A DNA stretch of 8,521 nucleotides, taken from Dinoroseobacter sp042096155 (lineage in GTDB: Bacteria > Pseudomonadota > Alphaproteobacteria > Rhodobacterales > Rhodobacteraceae). How positions within the stretch are numbered: position 1 is the stretch's first letter; each line of letters begins with the position of its first letter. Positions 1 through 6,091 of the stretch are shown here, piece by piece. The notes beneath the pieces were generated by a model that saw only the letters and a list, made by a program, of their open reading frames with translations, ran no database searches and was not told the origin of the DNA. The DNA is taken from contig JBELMC010000111.1 in the NCBI GenBank assembly GCA_042096155.1, positions 1 through 8,521 of the forward strand. Direction: 5' to 3'. The translations under genes and the position numbers were made by a program.

Positions 1-930
1 ACCACAAATAAACTGCCCAAAGTCGGCCGGATTACTCTGACCTACGCGTTAACCACGGCAGGCACGACGCGCACGGAATACACCATCCTGCGCCCGGCAG
101 AAGATCGGTTTTTGCTGATTTCAGCCGGCGCATGGCAGCTTTATGACAGCGATTTTCTTGCCAAAGCGGTTGAAGACAAAAAGGCCGAGTTTGGCACAAT
201 ACACTTGTCGGATGTGACCAGCCAAACCGGTGTCTTCGCCCTCGCAGGTCCCAAGTCGCGCGATATCCTCGCCAGCCTGATCCGCGATGCGCAGCCAGAA
301 ACCGCATTGTCAAACAAGCGCTTCCCATGGCTGAGCGCGCGCCGCGTTGAACTTGAAATGTGCCCGGTCGACGCCGTTCGCGTCGCCTATACCGGCGAGC
401 TGGGGTGGGAATTGCACCATCCGATGGAAATGCAAAACTATCTGTGGGACCAATTGATCGACGCAGGCAAGCCCCATGGGTTGAAACTGGTCGGAGCACG
501 CGCGCAAAACTGGCTGCGACAGGAAAAATCCTACCGCGCCTTTGGCACTGAATTGGGCCGCGACGCAACTCCGCTTGAAGCGGGGCTAGACCGCTTTGTC
601 GATCTGTCCAAAGACTTTCATGGCAAGGCGGCGATGCAAGCCACCGGCATTCGGTCCAAATGTGTCACGCTGCTGATCAACGGTCCGGAAGATGCCGACC
701 CTTGGGGGCGCGAGGCATTGTATCATGGCGACATCCGCGTCGGGCGATTGACCTCTGGCGGCTATTCCGTCGCCTTCAACACACAGATCGGCATGGGCTA
801 TGTCCCACCCGATCTTGCTGTCCCCGGGACCAAACTCCAGGTCAAGATGCTCGATCAGCTTTGGGAGTGCGCGGTCACAGAAGACAGCCCCTATGATCCC
901 ACCAACATCGCCCTTCGCACCGATGGCTAG
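1..930 (+). CDS. GcvT-type demethylase, C-terminal part (dimethylglycine/sarcosine dehydrogenase class); 5' truncated
   Basis: The frame is open from the first base of the window to a TAG at 928-930, so about 309 residues of a longer protein are seen. A TTG at 112 could be called as a start, but the codons before it continue the same domain (KVGRITLTYALTTAGTTRTE), so the gene begins off the left edge. The visible part is an aminomethyltransferase (GCV_T) fold. It carries the YTGELGWELH motif, a TPLEAGLDRFVDLSKDFHGK segment, and a final GcvT C-terminal barrel (SGGYSVAFNTQIGMGYVPP). In this family an N-terminal FAD domain of the DAO type oxidises an N-methyl amine, and the GcvT part passes the one-carbon unit to tetrahydrofolate. 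The FAD domain is not visible, so the substrate (dimethylglycine, sarcosine or another) is not settled. A stand-alone GcvT paralogue is less likely given the motif style. Confidence 0.85.
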   Translation, partial: TTNKLPKVGRITLTYALTTAGTTRTEYTILRPAEDRFLLISAGAWQLYDSDFLAKAVEDKKAEFGTIHLSDVTSQTGVFALAGPKSRDILASLIRDAQPETALSNKRFPWLSARRVELEMCPVDAVRVAYTGELGWELHHPMEMQNYLWDQLIDAGKPHGLKLVGARAQNWLRQEKSYRAFGTELGRDATPLEAGLDRFVDLSKDFHGKAAMQATGIRSKCVTLLINGPEDADPWGREALYHGDIRVGRLTSGGYSVAFNTQIGMGYVPPDLAVPGTKLQVKMLDQLWECAVTEDSPYDPTNIALRTDG

Positions 931-938
931 CTGTCGAA

Positions 939-975
939 TTGTGCATATTTTTGATCAGTTGTGCATATTGATCGG
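939..975. repeat. Tandem direct repeat, TTGTGCATAT, 20-bp period
   Basis: TTGTGCATAT occurs exactly at 939-948 and again at 959-968. Each copy is followed by TGATC, after a short T-run in copy one and directly in copy two. The copies start 20 bp apart, close to two helical turns, nine bases behind the stop of the demethylase gene. It could be a pair of protein-binding half-sites or a decayed duplication. No promoter that would use it is evident, because the genes on both sides point toward it. Confidence 0.5.
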
Positions 976-1041
976 CGCCGCCTACGGCCTCGTGGTGCCA
1001 GTGGTCTTGCCCCAACCGACCTGTCTTTGCGCCTGTTTTAG

Positions 1042-1061
1042 AGAAAATCGCCCCAGCGGGC
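1042..1061 (-). terminator. Possible weak terminator for the leftward operon
   Basis: On the minus strand, two bases past the TAG of the small exported protein gene, the sequence reads GCCC-GCTG-GGGC and then GATTTTCTC. That is a 4-bp GC stem with a 4-nt loop followed by a short T-rich run. The stem is short for an intrinsic terminator, so the call is tentative. Its place at the end of the four-gene cluster fits. Confidence 0.3.
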
Positions 1062-1063
1062 CC

Positions 1064-1513
1064 CTATTGCATTGCCTCAAACGTGCCTGCATCCGCCAAT
1101 CGCTGCATTGAAAGCGCCGTCAAACCACATCCTTCGGTGATCGCCTGGACCCGGTTCGCGCCAATCTTGTCCGAACCAGGAACGGTCGTTGCACTGCTCA
1201 GTTCTGCCGTCGAGCTGAAGGTCTGTTGAGCGGTCTGCTCCAGCGCGGCCAACATCGTCGCGACATAGTCGACCCCCGCTTCGTCCACCAAGGTTTGTAA
1301 AATACAAAGGCCCGCCTCCCGATGGGCATCGTCCCAGGATGTGTCAGGTAAGTTATTGGCAACCTTTGGAATTTCCAGCGCCAACAGGGCGTTCATTTTG
1401 TCCGCAATAGCCTCGGACGCGGTTTCATAACGCGCCAGAGCGTCCTGTGCAAACACCGGTCCCAGGCCAGCGAATCCGGCGGCAAGCACCACAATTACAG
1501 ACAAAAAGCGCAT
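1064..1513 (-). CDS. Small exported protein of unknown function
   Basis: This 149-residue protein is not one I recognise. It opens with a clear Sec-type signal peptide: MRF, a hydrophobic stretch at about 4-20, and a likely cleavage near VFA-QD at 22-24. The mature part of about 126 residues looks mainly alpha-helical and acidic. It has exactly two cysteines, Cys70 and Cys129, which could form a periplasmic disulfide. The reading frame extends upstream to a TTG at 1576 that overlaps the methyltransferase stop. I place the start at the ATG at 1513 because a GAGGG ribosome site (1519-1523) sits five bases before it and the signal peptide begins there. It is the last gene of the leftward cluster, 59 bases after the methyltransferase gene. 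Cotranscription is likely; a functional link to the enzymes is not shown. Confidence 0.75.
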   Translation of the reverse strand: MRFLSVIVVLAAGFAGLGPVFAQDALARYETASEAIADKMNALLALEIPKVANNLPDTSWDDAHREAGLCILQTLVDEAGVDYVATMLAALEQTAQQTFSSTAELSSATTVPGSDKIGANRVQAITEGCGLTALSMQRLADAGTFEAMQ

Positions 1514-1572
1514 CAGTGCCCTCACATCGATGGAATCAATACCACAACTGTGCCCCGATGAAGGCCGATGGA

Positions 1573-2184
1573 TCAAGCAACCTTCGGTCGGCGGGCCAAC
1601 ACAAACAGGTTATTTGCGGGCATGTCGGTGACATTGACGTCAAATCCCAACACCTCAAGTGCTGCGCAAACAATCTCTATCTCTTTGTAACCTATTGATT
1701 TATCTTGGCTGCGCAAATAGGCATGAAAGGCGGCATCCCCATCCGACGTGGTGTATCCATCGCGCAAAAACGGGCCATAAATACCCAAGACCCCGCCCGA
1801 TTGAAGCGCCTGCGCCGCTTCGTCCAAAAAAACAGACATTTGTGCCTCTGACACGAGATGTAACAGATTTACGACAAAGACCACATCCACGCGCCCCACC
1901 CGCGCGGCCCATCCCGGCGCGCCAGCGTCCAAAAGTATCGGCGCAGCCAGGTTTCGCACCGCCGTGGCGGCGCGCCAGGCCTCAATCGCGTCGAACCGCT
2001 CCATCGAAACGTCACTTGGCCGCCAGAACAATCTTGGATAAGCGGCCGCAAAAGCGGCTATATGCTGGCCTGTTCCACTTGCGATTTCAAGGACTTGCCC
2101 AGTTTTTGGCAAAGCATCGCCCAACACGTTCAGAATATAGTCTTGGTTGCGCTCGGCCGCTGGCGCGGACACCAGGACACTCAT
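1573..2184 (-). CDS. DUF938 family SAM-dependent methyltransferase (METTL26-like)
   Basis: This 203-residue protein has the normal full length of the DUF938 family, which includes human METTL26. The family-typical SAPAAERN opening is at 6-13. The SAM-binding motif I, VLEIASGTGQH, is at 31-41, followed by WRPSD at 54-58. The strand-4 region VVFVVNLLHLVSE is at 101-113, and a YGPFLRDG segment at 136-143 leads into a TSDGDAAFHAYLRSQD stretch typical of the family. A soluble cytoplasmic class I methyltransferase is expected; the substrate of the family is not established as far as I know. The ATG at 2184 overlaps the stop of the upstream flavoprotein gene by four bases (ATGA). No good ribosome site precedes it, which points to translational coupling. 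Confidence 0.88.
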   Translation of the reverse strand: MSVLVSAPAAERNQDYILNVLGDALPKTGQVLEIASGTGQHIAAFAAAYPRLFWRPSDVSMERFDAIEAWRAATAVRNLAAPILLDAGAPGWAARVGRVDVVFVVNLLHLVSEAQMSVFLDEAAQALQSGGVLGIYGPFLRDGYTTSDGDAAFHAYLRSQDKSIGYKEIEIVCAALEVLGFDVNVTDMPANNLFVLARRPKVA

Positions 2185-3257
2185 GAAAACCGGCCCGGAT
2201 CCATCGCAGCGGTGAATCGCGGCTCAATCTGCGGACGGCGTCCTGCGACCAGGTCGGCGACCAATTGGCTGGCGGCAGGTGCGGTCTGAAATCCATATCC
2301 GCCCTGCCCCGCAACCCAGATGAAATCTGTAACGTGTCGATCACGGCCCAGCACCAAACATCGATCCGGCGCAAAGGTGCGCAGCCCGGCCCATGTGCTC
2401 AACGGCCGCGTTACCGGCTCGGTGACATGTGTTTGATAGCGATCCAACCCTTCAGCGATCACCAAGTCATCGGCCCATGCATCCATCGGCACGCTGGGAT
2501 CTTCCTCGGCGGGCGACACCAACAACGCGCCCGCATCTGGCTTGGCATACCACGTTTCGCCCGCCCCAAAAATGACCGGCCAGCGCGCAACATCATGCCC
2601 CCCCGGCCCAGAGATACGCGCAATCGAGCGTCGCAGCGGGGTCAATCCCAGCGGGGTGACGCCGGCTGCCTGCGCCACCTGATCCGCCCAGGCACCCGCC
2701 GCATTGACCAGCACCTTCGCGTGCCATTCGCACGCGCCAGATCGAACACACCAACCGGCGTTTGACCGCTCTATGCGATCCACCTTAGAATTTTGATAAA
2801 TCTCACCATTTTCGCGAATACGCCGGGCAAAATTCTGAATTAAACGGTCTGTGTCAATATCCCAGGCTTCAAAGTGATAGCCCGCGTTGGTCACAATATC
2901 GGGCTTCAAAATGGGCACCCGTTTCAGCGCCTCGGCGACCCCAATCTCGGTCATGGCCATATTTGCGAGATCTGCTTGATAAGCCGTTTCCGTCGCTTCG
3001 GTACACAACAACAAAAGCCCCCGGTCCGACAAAACCCCACCGTCGGCTTCGCGGTGAAAATCAGCACTGGCTTGGTTGAGGGCCACCGTCGCGGGCAAAC
3101 CATAGGTTTGTTCAAACAACGCAGCCGAGCGCCCCGATGCGTGATATCCAAGTGCAGACTCGGCCTCAAGCAGCACCACATGGCCCAATTCTGCCAAACG
3201 TGCGCCCGCCGAGACCCCCGCAATCCCGCCGCCTATGACAAGAAAGTCACTCTTCAT
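2181..3257 (-). CDS. FAD-dependent oxidoreductase, DAO family, D-arginine dehydrogenase-like
   Basis: This 358-residue flavoprotein matches the length and layout of Pseudomonas D-arginine dehydrogenase (DauA). The dinucleotide motif VIGGGIAG is at 7-14, GYHASGRSAA at 37-46, IDTD at 134-137, VNAAGAWAD at 184-192, the arginine pair of PLRRS at 209-210, WYAKPDAG at 236-243, TWAGLR at 288-293 and GQGGYG at 317-322. Tyr237 and Arg293, with one of Arg209/Arg210, match the residues that hold the substrate carboxylate in DauA, so oxidation of an amino acid to its imino/2-oxo acid is expected. By my remembered alignment the residues that select arginine are changed (Leu47 for His48, Leu81 for Glu87), so the substrate is probably not D-arginine. 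A TTG start at 3278 is possible, but the GGGAG ribosome site (3268-3272) lies inside that extension and serves the ATG at 3257. Glycine or sarcosine oxidase-like activity is an alternative. Confidence 0.85.
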   Translation of the reverse strand: MKSDFLVIGGGIAGVSAGARLAELGHVVLLEAESALGYHASGRSAALFEQTYGLPATVALNQASADFHREADGGVLSDRGLLLLCTEATETAYQADLANMAMTEIGVAEALKRVPILKPDIVTNAGYHFEAWDIDTDRLIQNFARRIRENGEIYQNSKVDRIERSNAGWCVRSGACEWHAKVLVNAAGAWADQVAQAAGVTPLGLTPLRRSIARISGPGGHDVARWPVIFGAGETWYAKPDAGALLVSPAEEDPSVPMDAWADDLVIAEGLDRYQTHVTEPVTRPLSTWAGLRTFAPDRCLVLGRDRHVTDFIWVAGQGGYGFQTAPAASQLVADLVAGRRPQIEPRFTAAMDPGRFS

Positions 3258-3267
3258 TGCGGCTCTA

Positions 3268-3272
3268 CTCCC
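3268..3272 (-). promoter_or_regulatory. Ribosome binding site deciding the flavoprotein start
   Basis: The minus strand reads AAAGGGAG ending ten bases before the ATG at 3257. The in-frame TTG at 3278 lies just upstream of this sequence, so using it would put the ribosome site inside the coding region. The VIGGGIAG motif also falls at the usual distance from the ATG. Confidence 0.6.
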
Positions 3273-3317
3273 TTTCAAAACGACGAAATATCACCCATTT
3301 GGTCTGGCGTGGCAGCG

Positions 3318-4304
3318 TTACAGCATTGCAGGTACGACCAAGTCTGGCGGCCGGTGGCCATCATCGAATGTCTTGATATTAATGATAACTTTTTCGCCCA
3401 TCTCAATGCGTCCCTCGCGGGTTGCGGACCCCATATGCGGCAAGAGCACCACATTTTCCAGTTCGCGCAAGCGCGGATTGACATCATGCCCGCGTTCAAA
3501 CACGTCTAGACCTGCACCGGCGATTTCGTGCGAACGCAGCATCCGCGTCAGTGCATTTTCGTCGATCACTTCGCCGCGCGACGTGTTGATGATCACCGCA
3601 GAGGGTTTCATCAGTTTCAATCGTCGCGCGTTCATCAAATGAAAAGTCGACGGCGTGTGCGGACAATTGATGCTCAGAACATCGACGCGGCTGACCATCT
3701 GATCAAGACTGTCCCAATAGCTGGCCTCAAACTCTGTCTCAATCTCGGGATGGAGCCGTCGGCGATTGTGGTAGTGGATCTGCATGCCAAAGGCGCGCGC
3801 ACGTTTGGCCACTGCTTGACCAATTTGTCCCATGCCCAGAATACCAAGGCGTTTCCCCCCGATCCGTGCGCCCAGAAATGCCGTCGGAGACCAGCCTGAC
3901 CATTCTCCTTTGGCCATCACGTTCAGGCCTTCAGGTATCCGCCGGGTCACTGCCATCATCAACGCCAACGTCATATCTGCGGTGTCATCGGTCAGCACGC
4001 CCGGTGTGTTCGAGACATGGATCCCCCGCTGCCGGGCCGTCGAGACATCGATATGGTCGATCCCAGCGCCATAATTTGCGATCAATTTGAGCCGATCACC
4101 CGCTTGCGCCAACATCGCAGAGTCGATCTGGTCCGTCACGCAAGGCACCAAAACATCCGCCGACCGCATGGCGTCGGCGATTTCGGTTTTGCTCATTTTG
4201 GCATCCGCTTCGTTCAGCCGCACATCGAAAAGCTCTTTCAGGCGTGTTTCAACCGGTTCAGGCAAGCGTCGCGTCACAACAACACTCAGACGTTCAGATG
4301 GCAT
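3318..4304 (-). CDS. D-isomer specific 2-hydroxyacid dehydrogenase (glyoxylate/hydroxypyruvate reductase-like)
   Basis: This 328-residue protein has normal length for the family. The substrate-loop signature NYGAGIDHID is at 77-86, and the Rossmann motif GMGQIG at 157-162 is followed by HYHNRRR at 177-183, whose arginines suggest preference for NADPH. Arg243 in NTSRGEVIDENAL and His300 in LLPHMGSAT are the expected catalytic pair. The usual DVFxxEP element instead reads DVFERGHDVNP, so the canonical glutamate position is Gly272. The likely reaction is reversible reduction of a small 2-oxoacid such as glyoxylate or hydroxypyruvate in the cytoplasm. The frame is open to 4595, but the ATG at 4304 has a GGGAG ribosome site (4311-4315) six bases upstream and matches family N-termini. 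It heads the leftward cluster, 60 bases before the flavoprotein gene. Confidence 0.88.
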   Translation of the reverse strand: MPSERLSVVVTRRLPEPVETRLKELFDVRLNEADAKMSKTEIADAMRSADVLVPCVTDQIDSAMLAQAGDRLKLIANYGAGIDHIDVSTARQRGIHVSNTPGVLTDDTADMTLALMMAVTRRIPEGLNVMAKGEWSGWSPTAFLGARIGGKRLGILGMGQIGQAVAKRARAFGMQIHYHNRRRLHPEIETEFEASYWDSLDQMVSRVDVLSINCPHTPSTFHLMNARRLKLMKPSAVIINTSRGEVIDENALTRMLRSHEIAGAGLDVFERGHDVNPRLRELENVVLLPHMGSATREGRIEMGEKVIINIKTFDDGHRPPDLVVPAML

Positions 4305-4427
4305 TCGTGTCTCCCAGCACTTTTCAACGCACCCCCATAGTGGCAACATATCATCGGCAGAGGCAAGTACCCCCCAGAGCATAAAAAACAGCCAGACGGG
4401 GAAGAGCATCAGGCAGGCAGAACGATC
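4305..4427. promoter_or_regulatory. Divergent intergenic region with promoters for both directions
   Basis: This 123-base gap separates the start codons of the leftward hydroxyacid dehydrogenase gene and the rightward SH3 protein gene, so promoters for both should lie here. The only clear signal is the GGGAG ribosome site at 4311-4315 for the leftward gene. An A-rich run at 4382-4388 may help promoter opening. I could not identify convincing -35/-10 pairs or a palindromic operator. Confidence 0.45.
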
Positions 4428-4931
4428 ATGAGACAGCTTTTTGACGCGGTTATTGCAGCGGTTATTGTTTGCGGTGTCACAACGTTGCCCGGCACGGCCG
4501 CAGATCGCGGCAAGGTGACGAATTTGCCATTGCCGCGTTTTGTATCGATGAAGGCCGACGAAGGATATGTGCGGCGCGGGCCTTCGCAGACCCACCGCAT
4601 TGACTGGGTTTTCCAGCGCCGCGACATGCCTTTACAGGTGGTCGGCGAATACGGGCATTGGCGTCAGGTCCGCGACCGCGACGGGGCTGGCGGATGGATG
4701 CACTTTCGGCTGTTGTCGGGCGTGCGTACGGTCATTGTACAAGAGGACCTGACCCCGTTGCATACGCGCCCGGATGCGCAGGCCCCGATCCGCGCGCGGG
4801 CCGAATCCGGTGTTGTGGCACGACTGGGCGACTGCAAAACCGAGTGGTGCATTATTCGCATCGGGCGCAATCGCGGCTGGGTGCGCAAGGCCCAATTGTG
4901 GGGCGTTTCATCAGACGAGCTGCGCGATTAA
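4428..4931 (+). CDS. Secreted SH3-like domain protein
   Basis: This 167-residue protein starts with a signal peptide (hydrophobic at about 7-20, likely cleavage near PGTAA-D at 25). The mature part resembles the alphaproteobacterial SH3_4/COG3807 family. A first SH3-like unit runs from about 32 to 100: LPRFVSMKADEGYVRRGPS, then YGHWRQVRDRDGAGGWMH. A second unit runs from about 102 to 160: LTPLHTRPDAQAPI, then CKTEWCIIRIGRNRGWV. Cys136 and Cys141 flank TEW and could pair in the periplasm. Such domains usually bind peptides or cell-wall components; no enzymatic residues are evident. The stop shares a base with the start of the glycosyltransferase gene (TAATG), implying coupled translation. The ribosome site is weak (AGGCAGGCAG before the ATG). 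Confidence 0.8.
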   Translation: MRQLFDAVIAAVIVCGVTTLPGTAADRGKVTNLPLPRFVSMKADEGYVRRGPSQTHRIDWVFQRRDMPLQVVGEYGHWRQVRDRDGAGGWMHFRLLSGVRTVIVQEDLTPLHTRPDAQAPIRARAESGVVARLGDCKTEWCIIRIGRNRGWVRKAQLWGVSSDELRD

Positions 4932-5920
4932 TGCCAAAACCCGTTTGGAACACGCTGCAGGCGCAGGTGGTGAAGCGGCAATCCAAGGCGGTGACCATTC
5001 ACGCCGAACACAGTTGGTACGACACGATTCTGGCTGGAAAATTCGATTTCTTTACCAAAATTGAAGACCGTTTAAAGACCGAAAAGATCCCTTTACAGAT
5101 CGTTCGACTGGCGTCGGACCGCTCGCGGATGCTGCGCGAAGGCAACGGAGCGCATCTGATCGTGGCCGACCGGCCAAAGCCAGGCCCGAGGGTTCTGCAC
5201 GCCATGCCCAGCCATATCTGGGGGTTCTGGCATCTGGACCCCAAAGGCGCTTTGCAGCACAGCCAAATCACGGACAAGCCGTTTGATCCCGACAGCGTCG
5301 ATTCGGCGGATGCGAAGTATTTTTTCAATGGTGTGACGGGGCATATGTTGCGCAAAAACGTAACCCGGCACCAGCAAGAACCGCGACGAGAGACCCCGTT
5401 GCCTTCCGCCCGCGCGGCAGTTTTCATCCAGCATATCGATCAGTTTAAGACATTGCAGCCTTATGTCAAAACCCTTCCCATGTTGGAGGCTGTGCTCGAG
5501 GCCTGCGCACCAGGACGCGTCACAGTCAAGCTGCACCCTCATCAACGCCCAAATACCATCGCCGAGATCGCCGCCCTGGTGCAGCGACATCCACAAGCTG
5601 AACTGTGCACCGCGTCGATTCATGACCAGATTGCAGCAGCCGAGGTGGTGGTCACGCAAAATTCGACCGCTGGTTTTGAGGCGTTAATGCAGCGCAAACC
5701 GGTTGTCACCTGCGCGCCCGCCGCATTCCACCATGCGACACTGGTCGCCCGCAGCCCGACTGAGATTTTCTATGCAATCGATGCTGCCAGCGAGCGGCAA
5801 GAAAATTTTGACTACGCAAAATATTTTTATTGGTTTTTGTCTGAACACTGCCTTGAGCCTGCAAAACCAGATTTTGCCGATCGGGCCTGGACGATCTTGC
5901 AAAATCACTGCGGCTGGTAA
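4931..5920 (+). CDS. Capsule polysaccharide biosynthesis-type glycosyltransferase (KpsC/KpsS-like)
   Basis: This 329-residue protein has the two landmark motifs of the Capsule_synth family in its C-terminal half: VKLHPHQRP at 199-207 and TQNSTAGFEAL at 242-252, followed by KPVVTCAPAAFHH. In KpsC and KpsS such motifs bind the activated sugar, and those proteins are Kdo transferases that build the lipid-linked start of capsule chains. The N-terminal half (VTIHAEHSWYDTIL, RVLHAMPSHIWGFWHLDP) is less familiar. No signal peptide or membrane segment is seen, so a cytoplasmic or membrane-face enzyme is likely. The frame extends upstream to 4658 inside the SH3 gene, but the ATG at 4931 overlaps the SH3 stop and is the natural start. 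No capsule export or other sugar genes are next to it, so donor and acceptor are unknown. Confidence 0.75.
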   Translation: MPKPVWNTLQAQVVKRQSKAVTIHAEHSWYDTILAGKFDFFTKIEDRLKTEKIPLQIVRLASDRSRMLREGNGAHLIVADRPKPGPRVLHAMPSHIWGFWHLDPKGALQHSQITDKPFDPDSVDSADAKYFFNGVTGHMLRKNVTRHQQEPRRETPLPSARAAVFIQHIDQFKTLQPYVKTLPMLEAVLEACAPGRVTVKLHPHQRPNTIAEIAALVQRHPQAELCTASIHDQIAAAEVVVTQNSTAGFEALMQRKPVVTCAPAAFHHATLVARSPTEIFYAIDAASERQENFDYAKYFYWFLSEHCLEPAKPDFADRAWTILQNHCGW

Positions 5921-6091
5921 GACGCCCCACCAGCGACTTAAGCCTTGCGGCGTATCACCGGAACCGTGTCTGACGACGCTCAGCACGTTGCCGCAAAAAG
6001 ATCGACAACCGCATCGGCGGGATTGACCCATCATGCATCTGCGGAGTTCGACGCGCCAGCACGCCCCGCCGATTTTGCAATATGTCGCCTG
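5921..6091. other. Convergent intergenic gap, no gene seen
   Basis: These 171 bases lie between two converging genes. The region contains an 8-bp perfect inverted repeat, TCGGCGGG at 6014-6021 and CCCGCCGA at 6065-6072, with the right arm followed by TTTT. A shorter ACGCC/GGCGT pair occurs at 5922-5926 and 5949-5953. Either could take part in ending transcription of the glycosyltransferase gene, but the loops are long. I see no convincing small gene. Confidence 0.4.

Noticed and set aside
32..568. Minus-strand open frame of 178 codons opposite the demethylase gene
   Set aside because: Its translation is arginine-rich and low in family-like motifs, as expected for an antisense shadow of a GC-rich gene.
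973..989. Possible terminator hairpin GCCG-CCTA-CGGC after the demethylase gene
   Set aside because: The stem is only four base pairs and no T-run follows on the plus strand.
1514..1576. Longer start at TTG 1576 for the small exported protein
   Set aside because: The 21 extra residues precede a complete signal peptide, and the GAGGG ribosome site serves the ATG at 1513.
4658..4930. In-frame upstream extension of the glycosyltransferase gene by 91 residues
   Set aside because: It lies wholly inside the SH3 gene in another frame and its residues look like an arginine-rich shadow. The ATG at 4931 forms a natural TAATG junction.
5684..6034. Minus-strand open frame reaching from the glycosyltransferase gene into the convergent gap
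   Set aside because: Most of it overlaps a well-supported gene on the other strand, and it shows no ribosome site or domain.
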